Notes under the pieces: generated by a model | Database searches by the model: none | Told to the model about the DNA's origin: nothing | What the model saw: only the letters and a program-made list of their open reading frames with translations | Position numbers and translations under genes: made by a program | Assembly (NCBI RefSeq): GCF_000308755.1 | Contig: NZ_BAGF01000019.1 | Location: 1 to 48,112, forward strand | Direction: 5' to 3' | Source of the DNA: Nocardia pneumoniae NBRC 100136 | Lineage (GTDB): Bacteria; Actinomycetota; Actinomycetes; Mycobacteriales; Mycobacteriaceae | Length of the DNA: 48,112 nt | Part shown: piece after piece, positions 1 to 7,783 of the stretch | Position numbering within the stretch: the first letter of the stretch is position 1 | How the letters are laid out: every line of letters starts with the position of its first letter

Positions 1-11
1 GCTCTGCTCGT

Positions 12-353
12 TCACACCGGCCTCATCCAGCTCGTCGGCCCCGTGTCCGCGTCGTCGATCCGGTCGAGTTCGTCCACCGCCTGTTGGCGGGTGGGCAGGC
101 CGAGCCGGTCGAGGATGTCCGCGGGCATGCCCGCCTCGGCGAGCAGTTCGCGCCGCCGGGCGCGCGCCGCGATGGCCGAGCGCTGGGTGAGCCGCAGGAT
201 CTCGTTGGCGAGTGACTGTGCGCCGTAACGGTATTCGCTGCGCTCGAACTTGATCTCCACCGGCATGCCCTGGTCGGTCGCTCGCACCGAGATGGTGCCC
301 GACCGGTTGCTGCTGGCGGCGACGGTGACGTTGGGGACTTGCGGTTGGGTCAT
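12..353 (-). CDS. EspD-like DUF2694 protein
   Basis: The product is a 113-residue soluble protein with no signal peptide or membrane segment. Its core (a beta-like start GTISVRATDQG, then IKFERSEYRYGAQSLANEIL and a run of Ala/Arg) resembles, from memory, the central part of mycobacterial EspD, a DUF2694 protein that supports ESX-1 substrate stability. The start ATG overlaps the stop of the upstream NlpC/P60 gene by 4 nt (ATGA), so translation is coupled. It is the last gene of an EspC-like / hydrolase / EspD-like operon. It lacks the long acidic N- and C-terminal extensions of M. tuberculosis EspD. A YbaB-like nucleoid protein is a less likely alternative. The family match is by eye; the operon placement is seen directly. 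Confidence 0.75.
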   Translation of the reverse strand: MTQPQVPNVTVAASSNRSGTISVRATDQGMPVEIKFERSEYRYGAQSLANEILRLTQRSAIAARARRRELLAEAGMPADILDRLGLPTRQQAVDELDRIDDADTGPTSWMRPV

Positions 354-1462
354 GCTGTCGGCCTGTAGAAACCGTAGAAGTCCATGCCTGAGTTCTCCGT
401 TCGAATCGAGCTGATCTGGACCGGGTCACCCGCCTCGACGAACTGCCCGTTGCCGATCACCATGGCCACATGGCCATCCCAGATCGCGAGGTCGCCGGGC
501 ATCAGGTCGCCGGGGGACACCGGTGTGGCCCCGTTGCCCTGCTCGGCCGCGAGCCGGGGCAGGTCGACGCCCGCCTCGCCGTAGGCGTACTTGGTGAGCC
601 CGCTGCAGTCCAGTCCCGCGCCGGGGGTGTTGCCGCCCCAGACGTAGGGGGTGCCGACGGCGCCGATCGCCGAGCGGACCGCCGTGGCGGCCTGCTCGTT
701 CGGCGCCTCGACGACGCTGCCGTCGGGCAGCGTGATCTTCACGCCCTTGCCGTCGGCGGGATTCCCCGACGAACCGGTGTCGGGCTGGTGCGGACCCGGA
801 GTGCCTCGCGTGGTGCCGGGAGTTCCGTGCGGGCGGGGTGAGCTCATCGCGGTGCTCATCATCTGTCCCGCGCCGGTGAGCACGCCGGACGCGGTGGAAA
901 CCAGCTGCTGGGCGCTGGAGGCGGAGGCGGCGACGGGCAGTCCGGCGGGCGGAGGCGTCGGCGGCGGCGGAGTGAGGTCGTTCATCGACGCGGTGTGCGT
1001 CTGCAACTCGTTCTGTACCCGGCCGACCACGTTGAGCGCTTGGCCGAGATGGTCGATCGCCGAGCCGACGAGCACCGTCAACCCCTGCGGCGTCGCCAAC
1101 GCCGGACCCATGCTCGCCGCGGTGTTCACGAACGACTGCGCGATATCGGTGAGCTCTTTCTGGCCCGTCTCCACCTCGGCGGCGGCCTGGTTCACCACGG
1201 TGGCCATCTCGTTGCCGCGATCGGAGATGGTGGCCGCGGAGGTCTGCACCCGTAGCGCCTTGGCGGTGGCGGCGTCGGCGGCGCGGCCGTCCCACGCGGC
1301 GTTCATCCCGTTGATGCTGTCGCGGCCCATCTGGTGGATCTGATCGACCACGGCCGAGGTGCTGCGCAGCGCGTCGGTGGGACCGCCGGCGGGCAGTACG
1401 CCGGAGCCGAAGCTGGCGAGCAGGTCCAGGATCGGTTTGGCCAGCGCGTTGATATCGATCAC
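350..1462 (-). CDS. NlpC/P60 peptidoglycan hydrolase with ESX-substrate-like helical N-terminus
   Basis: The product has 370 residues. Residues 1-160 are helical with a WDG (WxG-type) turn and look like an ESX/EspA-type helical hairpin. Residues about 160-245 are a Pro/Ser/Gly linker. Residues 265-370 are an NlpC/P60 domain with Cys286 in DCSG, His331 in DGHVAMV and Glu343 in QFVEAG; the 12-residue His-Glu spacing equals that of the Cys-His-Glu triad of RipA. Such domains cut D-Glu/meso-DAP bonds in peptidoglycan. There is no Sec signal, so export by a type VII system is inferred. The start is a GTG 4 nt past the stop of the EspC-like gene, whose end supplies the GGAG ribosome site. An upstream frame extension to 1558 is Arg/Pro-rich and rejected. 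The stop overlaps the next gene by 4 nt. Confidence 0.85.
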   Translation of the reverse strand: MIDINALAKPILDLLASFGSGVLPAGGPTDALRSTSAVVDQIHQMGRDSINGMNAAWDGRAADAATAKALRVQTSAATISDRGNEMATVVNQAAAEVETGQKELTDIAQSFVNTAASMGPALATPQGLTVLVGSAIDHLGQALNVVGRVQNELQTHTASMNDLTPPPPTPPPAGLPVAASASSAQQLVSTASGVLTGAGQMMSTAMSSPRPHGTPGTTRGTPGPHQPDTGSSGNPADGKGVKITLPDGSVVEAPNEQAATAVRSAIGAVGTPYVWGGNTPGAGLDCSGLTKYAYGEAGVDLPRLAAEQGNGATPVSPGDLMPGDLAIWDGHVAMVIGNGQFVEAGDPVQISSIRTENSGMDFYGFYRPTA

Positions 1463-1466
1463 AGGC

Positions 1467-1787
1467 TCACTCCAGGTCGGTGGCCGCGCTCCGCAGCGCG
1501 CTCGCGGCGGAGGTGTCGGTCTCGGTGAGGACGGTCGCCGCGCCGGTGGCCGCGCCACCCATGCTGGTCAGCACCGCGGACAACTGGCCGATCGCGGCGA
1601 CGTGCCCGGCGTGCGCCGCGGTGTAGGCCGCCATGAAGTCGGCGCCGACGAGTCCCATGATCGGACCTAGCAACGCGGGCTCCGCCGCGGCCGCGCTGAC
1701 CCCCGCCGCCGCCATCTCGCCCGCCATGACGTGGGCGGTGGCACCGTAGGCGGCGATGCCCTCCGTGTCCGCCGACATCTTTCGCAT
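1467..1787 (-). CDS. EspC-like ESX secretion-associated protein (DUF2580-type)
   Basis: The product is 106 residues, Ala/Gly-rich and helical ([15 protein letters not shown], then [16 protein letters not shown], then [19 protein letters not shown]). It is close in length and pattern to the EspC/DUF2580 family (EspC is about 103 residues), whose members are small WXG100-like partners exported by ESX systems. I chose the ATG at 1787 because GGGGGAAG lies 5 nt before it and because this gives the family length. ATGs at 1802 and 1829 are in frame but have poor ribosome sites. It is the first gene of the trio and reads away from upp. No ESX core gene (EccC, MycP) is in the window, so the secretion machine must lie elsewhere. 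Confidence 0.75.
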   Translation of the reverse strand: MRKMSADTEGIAAYGATAHVMAGEMAAAGVSAAAAEPALLGPIMGLVGADFMAAYTAAHAGHVAAIGQLSAVLTSMGGAATGAATVLTETDTSAASALRSAATDLE

Positions 1788-1931
1788 CAGAGCTTCCCCC
1801 ATCTGTTGTTCCCAGGCAGAGTACGTCATCCACTTGGTTCGACGCGCGCTGTTCCGGTTCGGTTCCGCCGCTTCGGAAAAAAGTCGGGTCGAGTCCGGCG
1901 GCGCGCCCCCGATCGACCTTATCGTTCCCTC
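1788..1931. promoter_or_regulatory. Divergent control region, espC-like trio / upp
   Basis: This is a 144-bp gap between divergent genes. On the plus strand TATCGT lies 6 nt before the upp ATG with no Shine-Dalgarno, as expected for a leaderless transcript. On the minus strand GGGGGAAG is the ribosome site of the EspC-like gene. The rest is unassigned. Confidence 0.45.
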
Positions 1932-2555
1932 ATGCGCACCCACACCGTGGACCATCCACTCGTCGCCGCCCTGCTCACCATCATGCGGGACGAGCGCACG
2001 CCCAATCCGGCTTTCCGTGCCGCACTGCGTGATCTGACCGGCATCCTGATCTACGAGGCGCTGCGCGAGGCGCCGGTCGAGCGTTTCCCGATCGTCACAC
2101 CGGTCGCCGCCACCGAGGGCGTCCGGCTGGCGCGGCCGCCGTTGCTGGTTCCGGTGCTGCGCGCCGGGCTCGGCATGGTCGACGCGGCCGCCGAGTTGAT
2201 TCCCGACGCCAGGATCGGATTCGTCGGCCTGGCCAGGGACGAGAACACCCATCTGCCGGTGCCCTACATGGAATCGCTGCCCGCCGACCTCGCCGGATTC
2301 CCGGTCTTCGTGCTCGACCCGATGCTGGCCACCGGCGGCTCGATGCGCTACACCCTCGAACTGCTCGCGGCACGCGGCGCCACCGACATCACCGCGGTGT
2401 GCGTCGTCGCGGCCCCGGAAGGCGTTGCGGCCCTGAAAGACTCGGACCTGCCGGTGCGCCTGGTCACGGCGGTGGTCGACGCCGGACTGAACGAGAACGC
2501 CTTCATCGTGCCGGGCCTCGGCGACGCGGGGGACAGGCAGTTCGGCCCACGCTGA
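1932..2555 (+). CDS. upp: Uracil phosphoribosyltransferase
   Basis: The enzyme converts uracil plus PRPP to UMP and diphosphate, the cytosolic pyrimidine salvage step. The 207-residue product has the normal family length. The PRPP loop is DPMLATGGS (residues 129-137), VLRAGLGM (75-82) lies in the core, and the uracil-binding tail [11 protein letters not shown] is at 195-205. The ATG at 1932 begins the conserved N-terminus ([11 protein letters not shown]). It is preceded by TATCGT at 6 nt and no ribosome site. It is convergent with pmmB, as in mycobacteria (Rv3309c). Its last ~160 bp have been duplicated twice downstream. Confidence 0.97.
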   Translation: MRTHTVDHPLVAALLTIMRDERTPNPAFRAALRDLTGILIYEALREAPVERFPIVTPVAATEGVRLARPPLLVPVLRAGLGMVDAAAELIPDARIGFVGLARDENTHLPVPYMESLPADLAGFPVFVLDPMLATGGSMRYTLELLAARGATDITAVCVVAAPEGVAALKDSDLPVRLVTAVVDAGLNENAFIVPGLGDAGDRQFGPR

Positions 2556-2949
2556 CCCGGCGAGAGAAAGCGCACCGACGCCACCGCGTGGCGGGATTCG
2601 CATCCTTTGTTTCCGGTGCGAGCAACCCACCGCGGTGCGCGTCGTCGTCGCGGCCCCGGAAGGTATTGTGCCGGTGGAAGGCTCGGGTGTGTGTGCCGGT
2701 GCGCATGTCACGGCGGTGGTCGACTCGGGGCTGAACGAGAACGCCTTCATCGAGCCCGGCCTTGGCGACGCGGGTGATCGGCAGTTCCGCTCTCGCGTTG
2801 ACCCGGCGCGGGAGCCGTTGCGACGTTGTAAGACTCGGGTCTGCCGGGCGGCTTGCCGTGGTCGTCGACGTGAGACTGAACGTGGACGCCTGCATCGTGC
2901 CCGGTCTCGATGATGTCGGCGATCGCGGTCCGGCCCGCGCAGGGCGGAA
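2556..2949. repeat. Two decaying partial copies of the upp 3' end
   Basis: The 394 bp between upp and pmmB hold relics of upp. Copy 2 (about 2635-2805) keeps the reading frame and still encodes [12 protein letters not shown] and [10 protein letters not shown], matching the true C-terminus, but it has lost the stop. Copy 3 (about 2805-2945) aligns to the same stretch at the nucleotide level (GAGACTGAACGTGGACGCCT and so on) but is frameshifted and more diverged. The post-stop motif (TGACCCGGCG in upp, TTGACCCGGCGCGG after copy 2) is repeated too, so the unit includes 3' flanking DNA. Neither copy could make an enzyme. An ORF from GTG 2635 to 2913 runs through both but is probably not a gene. 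Confidence 0.85.
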
Positions 2950-4446
2950 TCAGAGAGTGATGCAGAAGTCCTTCAGTGCCGAAAGACGTTCGCGCGCAGA
3001 CGTTCGCGCGGCCGGAAGGTCGGCGTGCGAGGCGACTGGTTCGACCACCTCCAAGTAGCACTTGAGTTTCGGCTCGGTGCCGGAAGGACGCACGACCAAG
3101 CGGGACGAGGCGCCCTCGAAGATCAGGGCGTCGGTCCGCATCCGGCCGCGCACCTCGAGTTGGTCGGTGTATTTCACCGGTTCGCCCGCGATCTCGTCCG
3201 GCGGGTTCGCCCGCAACCGCTCGACCACCGCGGCGGCGTCGGCGGCCGACGCCAGTCGCAGCGCCACTTGCTCGCCCGCGTGCAGGCCGAATTCGACCGC
3301 GTAGTCGTCGAGTTCGTCGTGCAGGGTGCGGCCCGCCGCCTTCAGCCGGGCGACCAGGTCGGCCGCGAGCACGGCGGCGGAGATGCCGTCCTTGTCCCGG
3401 ACCTTCGCCGGGTCGACGCAGTGGCCGATCGCCTCCTCGTAGGCGTACACCAGGCCGTCGCCCGCGCGGGCCAGCCACTTGAAGCCGGTGAGCGTCTCCG
3501 CGTAGCGGCCGCCGCGCGCCGGAGCCAGCTTGGACAGCAGCCGCGAGGACACGATCGTCGTCGCCACCAGCGCGCCGTCCGCCGCGGTGCGCAGCACGCA
3601 GTCCCCGAGCAGCACGCCGGTCTCGTCGCCGCGCAGCATCCGCCAGGTGCCGTCCGCCAGTGGAACGCCCACCGCGCAGCGGTCCGCGTCCGGGTCGAGC
3701 GCGATCGCCACGTCGGCGCCGACCCGGGCGGCCAGCGCGAGCAGCAGATCGGTGGCGCCGGGTTCCTCCGGATTCGGGAACGCGACGGTGGGGAAGTCGG
3801 GGTCGGGCTCGAACTGCTCCTCGACGACGTGGATGTCGGCGTAACCGGCGGCGGTGAGCGCTTCGACGGCGAGGTCACCGCCCACGCCGTGCAGCGGGGT
3901 GAGCGCGATCCGGATGCCGGCGCGCTGGCCCGGACCGCCGATCAGGGCGGGCAGCTCGGCGACGCGCCGCAGGTAGCGGCGCACCATGTCGTCGCTCGCG
4001 GGGGCGACCGGCGCACGATCGACCGGCTCGGTGACCTGCTCGATGCGGCGCTCGATCTCGGTGTCGGCCGGGGCGATCAACTGCGAGCCGCCGTCGAGGT
4101 AGACCTTGTAGCCGTTGTCGGTGGCCGGATTGTGCGATGCGGTGATCTGCACGCCCGCGACCGCGCCGAGCTCGCGCACCGCGTACGCGACCACCGGCGT
4201 GGGCAGAGGGCGCGGCAGCAGCGTCACCGGAAAACCCGCCGCGGCGAAGATCTCCGCGGTCGCCGTGGCGAACTCGGCGGACCCGTGCCTGGCGTCGCGG
4301 CCGACGACCACCGCGCCGCCGCCGAGACAGCGGCCCCGCAGCCAGTCCACGATCCCGGCGGTCGCCCTGGTCACCGTGGTGACGTTCATGCCGTCCGGAC
4401 CGTCGCGCAGCGGGCCGCGCAACCCGGCCGTGCCGAAGCGCAGCAT
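2950..4446 (-). CDS. pmmB: Phosphoglucomutase/phosphomannomutase family protein
   Basis: An alpha-D-phosphohexomutase of 498 residues moves phosphate between C1 and C6 (or C1 and C5 for phosphopentomutase) of a sugar. All four hallmarks are visible: the active-site phosphoserine loop TASHNP (about 103-108), the metal loop DPDADR (about 253-258), a sugar-binding EEA segment (AYEEAIGH) and the phosphate-binding RPSGTEPK near the C-terminus. The ATG abuts the stop of the nucleoside phosphorylase gene with no gap, so the two are co-expressed. That pairing favours a role in processing ribose-1-phosphate released by the phosphorylase, although the M. tuberculosis homologue (Rv3308) is named pmmB. 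Substrate is not determinable here. Confidence 0.93.
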   Translation of the reverse strand: MLRFGTAGLRGPLRDGPDGMNVTTVTRATAGIVDWLRGRCLGGGAVVVGRDARHGSAEFATATAEIFAAAGFPVTLLPRPLPTPVVAYAVRELGAVAGVQITASHNPATDNGYKVYLDGGSQLIAPADTEIERRIEQVTEPVDRAPVAPASDDMVRRYLRRVAELPALIGGPGQRAGIRIALTPLHGVGGDLAVEALTAAGYADIHVVEEQFEPDPDFPTVAFPNPEEPGATDLLLALAARVGADVAIALDPDADRCAVGVPLADGTWRMLRGDETGVLLGDCVLRTAADGALVATTIVSSRLLSKLAPARGGRYAETLTGFKWLARAGDGLVYAYEEAIGHCVDPAKVRDKDGISAAVLAADLVARLKAAGRTLHDELDDYAVEFGLHAGEQVALRLASAADAAAVVERLRANPPDEIAGEPVKYTDQLEVRGRMRTDALIFEGASSRLVVRPSGTEPKLKCYLEVVEPVASHADLPAARTSARERLSALKDFCITL

Positions 4447-5226
4447 CTACACCCGTTCCAGCACGCCGCGCAGCAGCTTGCCAAGGCGCGGCGCGGCGGC
4501 ATGCCCTTCGGCGAGCACCTCGGCGTGGGACAGATGCGCGCCCGTGACGCCTGCGGCCAGGTTGGTGACCAGCGAGATGCCCAGCACTCGCGCGCCGAGC
4601 GCGCGGCAGGCGATCGCCTCCAGCACCGTGGACATGCCGACCAGGTCCGCGCCGATGGTGCGCAGCATCCGGATCTCGGCGGGAGTCTCGTACTGCGGGC
4701 CGGTGAGCCCCGCGTACACGCCCTCGGTCAGGCTCGGGTCGACTTCTCGGGTCAGGGCCCGCAACTCGGGATCCCAGGCGTCCACCAGATCGACGAAGGT
4801 CGCGCCCGCCAGCGGCGTTCGGCCGGTCAGATTGAGGTGGTCGCTGATCAGGACCGGATCGCCGACCCGGAGGCCGGGACGGATGCCGCCCGCGGCGTTC
4901 GTCAGCACGACGATCTCCGCGCCCGCGGCGATCGCCGCCGTCACCGGATGCACCACGTCGGCGGGTTGGTAGCCCTCGTAGAGATGCTGGCGCCCCATCA
5001 GCAGCAGCACGGCGGTGTCGTCCACCTGGACCGTGTGGACCATGCCGACATGGCCCTGCGCGGTGGGCGTCCCGAAACCGGGCAGCTCCGGCATCGGCAC
5101 CGACGCCCGCGGCGTCCCGATCTCGGCGGCCGCGTCCTGCCAGCCGGATCCCAGCACCACCGCGACCCGATGGCGTGGCACTCCCGTACGTTCGGCGATC
5201 GCCTCAGCGGCCTCTTGGGCAAGCAT
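4447..5226 (-). CDS. punA: Purine nucleoside phosphorylase
   Basis: The enzyme splits purine (deoxy)nucleosides with phosphate into the base and (deoxy)ribose-1-phosphate. The 259-residue product is of the trimeric PNP/MTAP class: VVLGSGW at the N-terminus (phosphate site), [19 protein letters not shown] (purine site), SDHLNLTGR, and [13 protein letters not shown] followed by GADLVGMST. It corresponds to Rv3307 (deoD). The ATG at 5226 fits the family N-terminus; a GTG 9 nt upstream is an alternative, and the longer open frame up to 5349 is Arg/Pro-rich and unlikely. It is directly followed by pmmB and is divergent from the crotonase gene. Confidence 0.94.
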   Translation of the reverse strand: MLAQEAAEAIAERTGVPRHRVAVVLGSGWQDAAAEIGTPRASVPMPELPGFGTPTAQGHVGMVHTVQVDDTAVLLLMGRQHLYEGYQPADVVHPVTAAIAAGAEIVVLTNAAGGIRPGLRVGDPVLISDHLNLTGRTPLAGATFVDLVDAWDPELRALTREVDPSLTEGVYAGLTGPQYETPAEIRMLRTIGADLVGMSTVLEAIACRALGARVLGISLVTNLAAGVTGAHLSHAEVLAEGHAAAPRLGKLLRGVLERV

Positions 5227-5351
5227 GATCGTCACTCTAGCGCCAGGTCGGCGGGCGGACCGGTTGTCCAGGGGAGCTGACGTCACGCGGGCGGTAACTG
5301 GAGCCCTACCCGCGAGTAGGACTTTCCCCGGCGGCCGGATACGCTGCACGC
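5227..5351. promoter_or_regulatory. Divergent promoter region punA / crotonase
   Basis: A 125-bp spacer. TACGCT sits 6 nt before the crotonase ATG at 5352 without a Shine-Dalgarno, which fits a leaderless start. No operator palindrome stands out. Confidence 0.4.
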
Positions 5352-6050
5352 ATGCCGTATCTGGAACGTGAAGGGGAAGTTTTCGTCGTCTACCTCGGCG
5401 CCGAGGGACAGACCGACAGTGAGAACCGCTTCCACCCGGACTGGATCGACGAGGTCCACGCGCTGCTGGACAAGGTGGAGAGCTCCGAGGGGCCCGCCGC
5501 GCTGGTGACCACCGCGACCGGCAAGTTCTACAGCAACGGCCTGGACACCGATTGGCTGTTCGGCAACATGGACAAGATCCACGGCTACCTCGACCGCGTG
5601 CACTCGCTCTACACCCGCCTGCTCGCCTTCCCGCTGCCGACCGTCGCGGCGATCAACGGCCACGCCTTCGGCGCGGGCGCGATGCTGGCCACCTCGCACG
5701 ACTTCCGGGTGATGCGCGCCGACCGCGGCTTCTACTGCCTGCCCGAGGTGCACCTGGGCATGCCGTTCACCATCGGCATGAACGCCCTGCTCACCGAGCG
5801 GCTGAGCAACCAGGTCTGCGTGCAGGCGATGACGACGGGTCACCGCTACCCGGCCGACGAGGCGATTGCCGTGGGCATCGTGGACGCCAAGGCGGACGCG
5901 TCCGCGTTGCTCCCGACCGCGATCGAGCGGGCGGCCGCCCTGGCGGGCAACCGCAAGCCCAACCTGCCGGTGATCAAGCGCGCGCTGCACGCGAAGGCGC
6001 TGACCGGACTGGCCGTGCCGACCACCCCGGAGAACCTGGCCTTCGGCTGA
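5352..6050 (+). CDS. Enoyl-CoA hydratase/isomerase family protein
   Basis: A short crotonase of 232 residues (bacterial hydratases are usually about 260). The two oxyanion-hole segments are present: GKFYSNGLD (about 57-65) and [10 protein letters not shown] (about 101-110). The second catalytic glutamate region reads [10 protein letters not shown], so a Glu is kept, which suits a delta3,delta2-enoyl-CoA isomerase or a one-acid hydratase; the first Glu of classical hydratases is not in its usual place. It acts on CoA thioesters in the cytosol, probably in fatty acid degradation, but the substrate is unknown. It is transcribed alone, away from punA. It is not part of the remembered M. tuberculosis order and may be an insertion. 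Confidence 0.88.
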   Translation: MPYLEREGEVFVVYLGAEGQTDSENRFHPDWIDEVHALLDKVESSEGPAALVTTATGKFYSNGLDTDWLFGNMDKIHGYLDRVHSLYTRLLAFPLPTVAAINGHAFGAGAMLATSHDFRVMRADRGFYCLPEVHLGMPFTIGMNALLTERLSNQVCVQAMTTGHRYPADEAIAVGIVDAKADASALLPTAIERAAALAGNRKPNLPVIKRALHAKALTGLAVPTTPENLAFG

Positions 6051-6538
6051 CCGCCTCCGCCGTACCACGCGCGTCGGACTGCGTTCCCCTTGCCAATGGC
6101 GTCAATGGCGCCGTTCCAGCCCCAGCTCGTGGACGGACGGTCGACACCTCCGCGCCGGAGGCGCCAGCTGTGGAGTGCGGTTCCACCCGACCTCGCGCGC
6201 AATCGTCACCCATCGCGGGCCCACACGCAGTGGTGGTAGGTGAATGTGGTCACCGCGCAGTCCCGGAGTGGTCGCAGCGGTCCGGTACTTGATTGACCGC
6301 CAGAGGCGCACCAAACCCAGGTCGTGCGATTTCGGCCCACGTGACCACACCGGTTCAACCCTCGTTTTCGAGCGGAGCGAGACCTGGCATTGCCCGTTTG
6401 CGGCCCGGCTCGCGTCCGAGTGGCCGACGCGTTCGCAACGAAGTCGCCAGCGGCGGTCGCTCGGACGCAAGCCACAAGGGGGCCGCGAACACGCAGCGCC
6501 GCAGGCGCTGCAAAACAAATGCTGCGAGACTGTGTTGC
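6051..6538. other. 488-bp intergenic stretch with repeat copy A
   Basis: No gene is convincing here. A short hairpin (6147-6161, CCTCCG/CGGAGG) lies after the crotonase and may help termination. From about 6399 to 6519 there is one copy of an intergenic repeat whose inverted partner lies at 9038-9162, beyond the amidohydrolase pair. An open plus-strand frame continuous with amiB runs back to 6293, but its composition is repeat-like, so it is not taken as coding. Confidence 0.6.
6399..6519 (+). repeat. Intergenic inverted repeat, copy A
   Basis: The last 39 nt (6481-6519, beginning GGCCGCGAACACGCAGCGCC) match the reverse complement of 9038-9076 at 36 of 39 positions. Upstream, GCGGCCCGGCTCGCGTCCGAG matches the reverse complement around 9142-9162. 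Between them the copies align loosely. The palindromic core GCGCCGCAGGCGC could fold. Confidence 0.7.
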
Positions 6539-7783
6539 ATGCCACCACCGCGCAGCGGGCACGACCGATCGCACCGCGACGACCACGCTGTGCGCTCGGA
6601 CGCCGACGCGGCCGGTCGCAGCGACGCGGCGATCACCGCTGCGTCCGCCGAGCTGATCGCGCTCTCGCACGCGATCCACGCCGAACCGGAGCTGGCGTTC
6701 GAGGAGACGCGCAGCGTCGCCAAGACCATCGCCCCGCTGGCCGAGCGTGGTTTCCTGATCGAGACCGGGGTGGCGGACTTACCGACGGCCTTCCGCGCCA
6801 GCTACGGCAGCGGGCCGCTCACGGTGGGCCTGTGCGCCGAGTACGACGCGTTGCCGGAGATCGGGCACGCCTGCGGCCACAACATCATCGCCGCTTCCTC
6901 GGTGGGCGCGGCGCTCGGCTTGGCCGAGGTCGCCGACGCGCTCGGCATCACCGTGCTGGTGTTCGGCACGCCCGCCGAGGAGAGCGGCGGCGGCAAGGTG
7001 CTGATGCTCGAACGCGGCGTGTTCGATGACGTCGCGATGGCGATGATGGTGCACCCGGGTCCGCTCGACATCGTGGGGGCCCGCTCGCTGGCGCTGGCCG
7101 ACGTGTCGGTGGTCTTCCACGGGCGCGAAGCGCACGCCAGCGCGGCCCCCGAACAGGGCCGCAACGCGGGTGACGCGGTCACCGTCGCGCAGGTCGCCCT
7201 CGGGTTGCTGCGACAACATCTCCTGCCCGGCCAGCAACTGCACGGTATAGTCGGCGACGGTGGCGTAGCTCCCAACATCGTGCCCGGACGTGCGGAACTG
7301 CTGTACTACCTACGCGCAGTCGACTCCGCATCCCTCGATGACCTGACGCGACGAGCGTCGGCGTGCTTCGAGGCGGGCGCCCTCGCGACCGGCTGCACCC
7401 ACGAAATCCGGACGCTCGCGCCGACGTACACCGAGTTGACCCCGGATCCGGAGTTATTGTTCGCCTATCGCGAGCAGATCATCGGATTGGGACGCGTGCC
7501 GCTCGCCCCGGAACTCGAGGCGCAACGGCCGCTGGGCAGCACGGACATGGGCAACGTGACCAATGTCATGCCGGGCATTCACCCGGTCATCGGCATCGAT
7601 GCCGGTGGTGCGGTGACACATCAGCCAGGCTTCGCCGCGGCGAGCGTCAACGCCTCGGCCGATCGCGCGGTCCTCGATGGTGCGCTCGCCCTCGCGCGTA
7701 CCGCGATCGGGGTCGCACGCGATGACATCCATAGAGACAGGTTGTTGCAACGGCTAGTTCAACGACAGGAGGACATTCGGTGA
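6539..7783 (+). CDS. amiB1: M20 family amidohydrolase, AmiB-type
   Basis: A zinc-dependent metallo-amidase/peptidase of the M20 family, 414 residues from the ATG at 6539. Metal and catalytic motifs are EYDALPEIGHACGHN, GTPAEESGGGK (catalytic Glu) and the late LGSTDMGNVT and VTHQPGF segments. These patterns match M. tuberculosis AmiB1 (Rv3306c), whose substrate (an N-acyl amino acid or aminobenzoyl-glutamate-like amide) is unproven. The start is uncertain: a GTG at 6590 would give 397 residues, close to the mycobacterial 394, and neither start has a clear ribosome site. Its stop overlaps the start of the next amidohydrolase by 4 nt (GTGA), so the two are made together and may act as a pair. 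Confidence 0.88.
   Translation: MPPPRSGHDRSHRDDHAVRSDADAAGRSDAAITAASAELIALSHAIHAEPELAFEETRSVAKTIAPLAERGFLIETGVADLPTAFRASYGSGPLTVGLCAEYDALPEIGHACGHNIIAASSVGAALGLAEVADALGITVLVFGTPAEESGGGKVLMLERGVFDDVAMAMMVHPGPLDIVGARSLALADVSVVFHGREAHASAAPEQGRNAGDAVTVAQVALGLLRQHLLPGQQLHGIVGDGGVAPNIVPGRAELLYYLRAVDSASLDDLTRRASACFEAGALATGCTHEIRTLAPTYTELTPDPELLFAYREQIIGLGRVPLAPELEAQRPLGSTDMGNVTNVMPGIHPVIGIDAGGAVTHQPGFAAASVNASADRAVLDGALALARTAIGVARDDIHRDRLLQRLVQRQEDIR

Noticed and set aside
2635..2913. 92-codon ORF starting like the upp C-terminus
   Set aside because: It is a relic of upp duplication: only the C-terminal quarter is present, and the second half is a frameshifted third copy.
3025..5280. 751-codon plus-strand frame across pmmB and punA
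   Set aside because: It spans two well-supported minus-strand genes and has mirror-frame composition.
6293..6538. Upstream extension of amiB by 82 residues
   Set aside because: The stretch lies in the intergenic repeat and does not resemble M20 N-termini.
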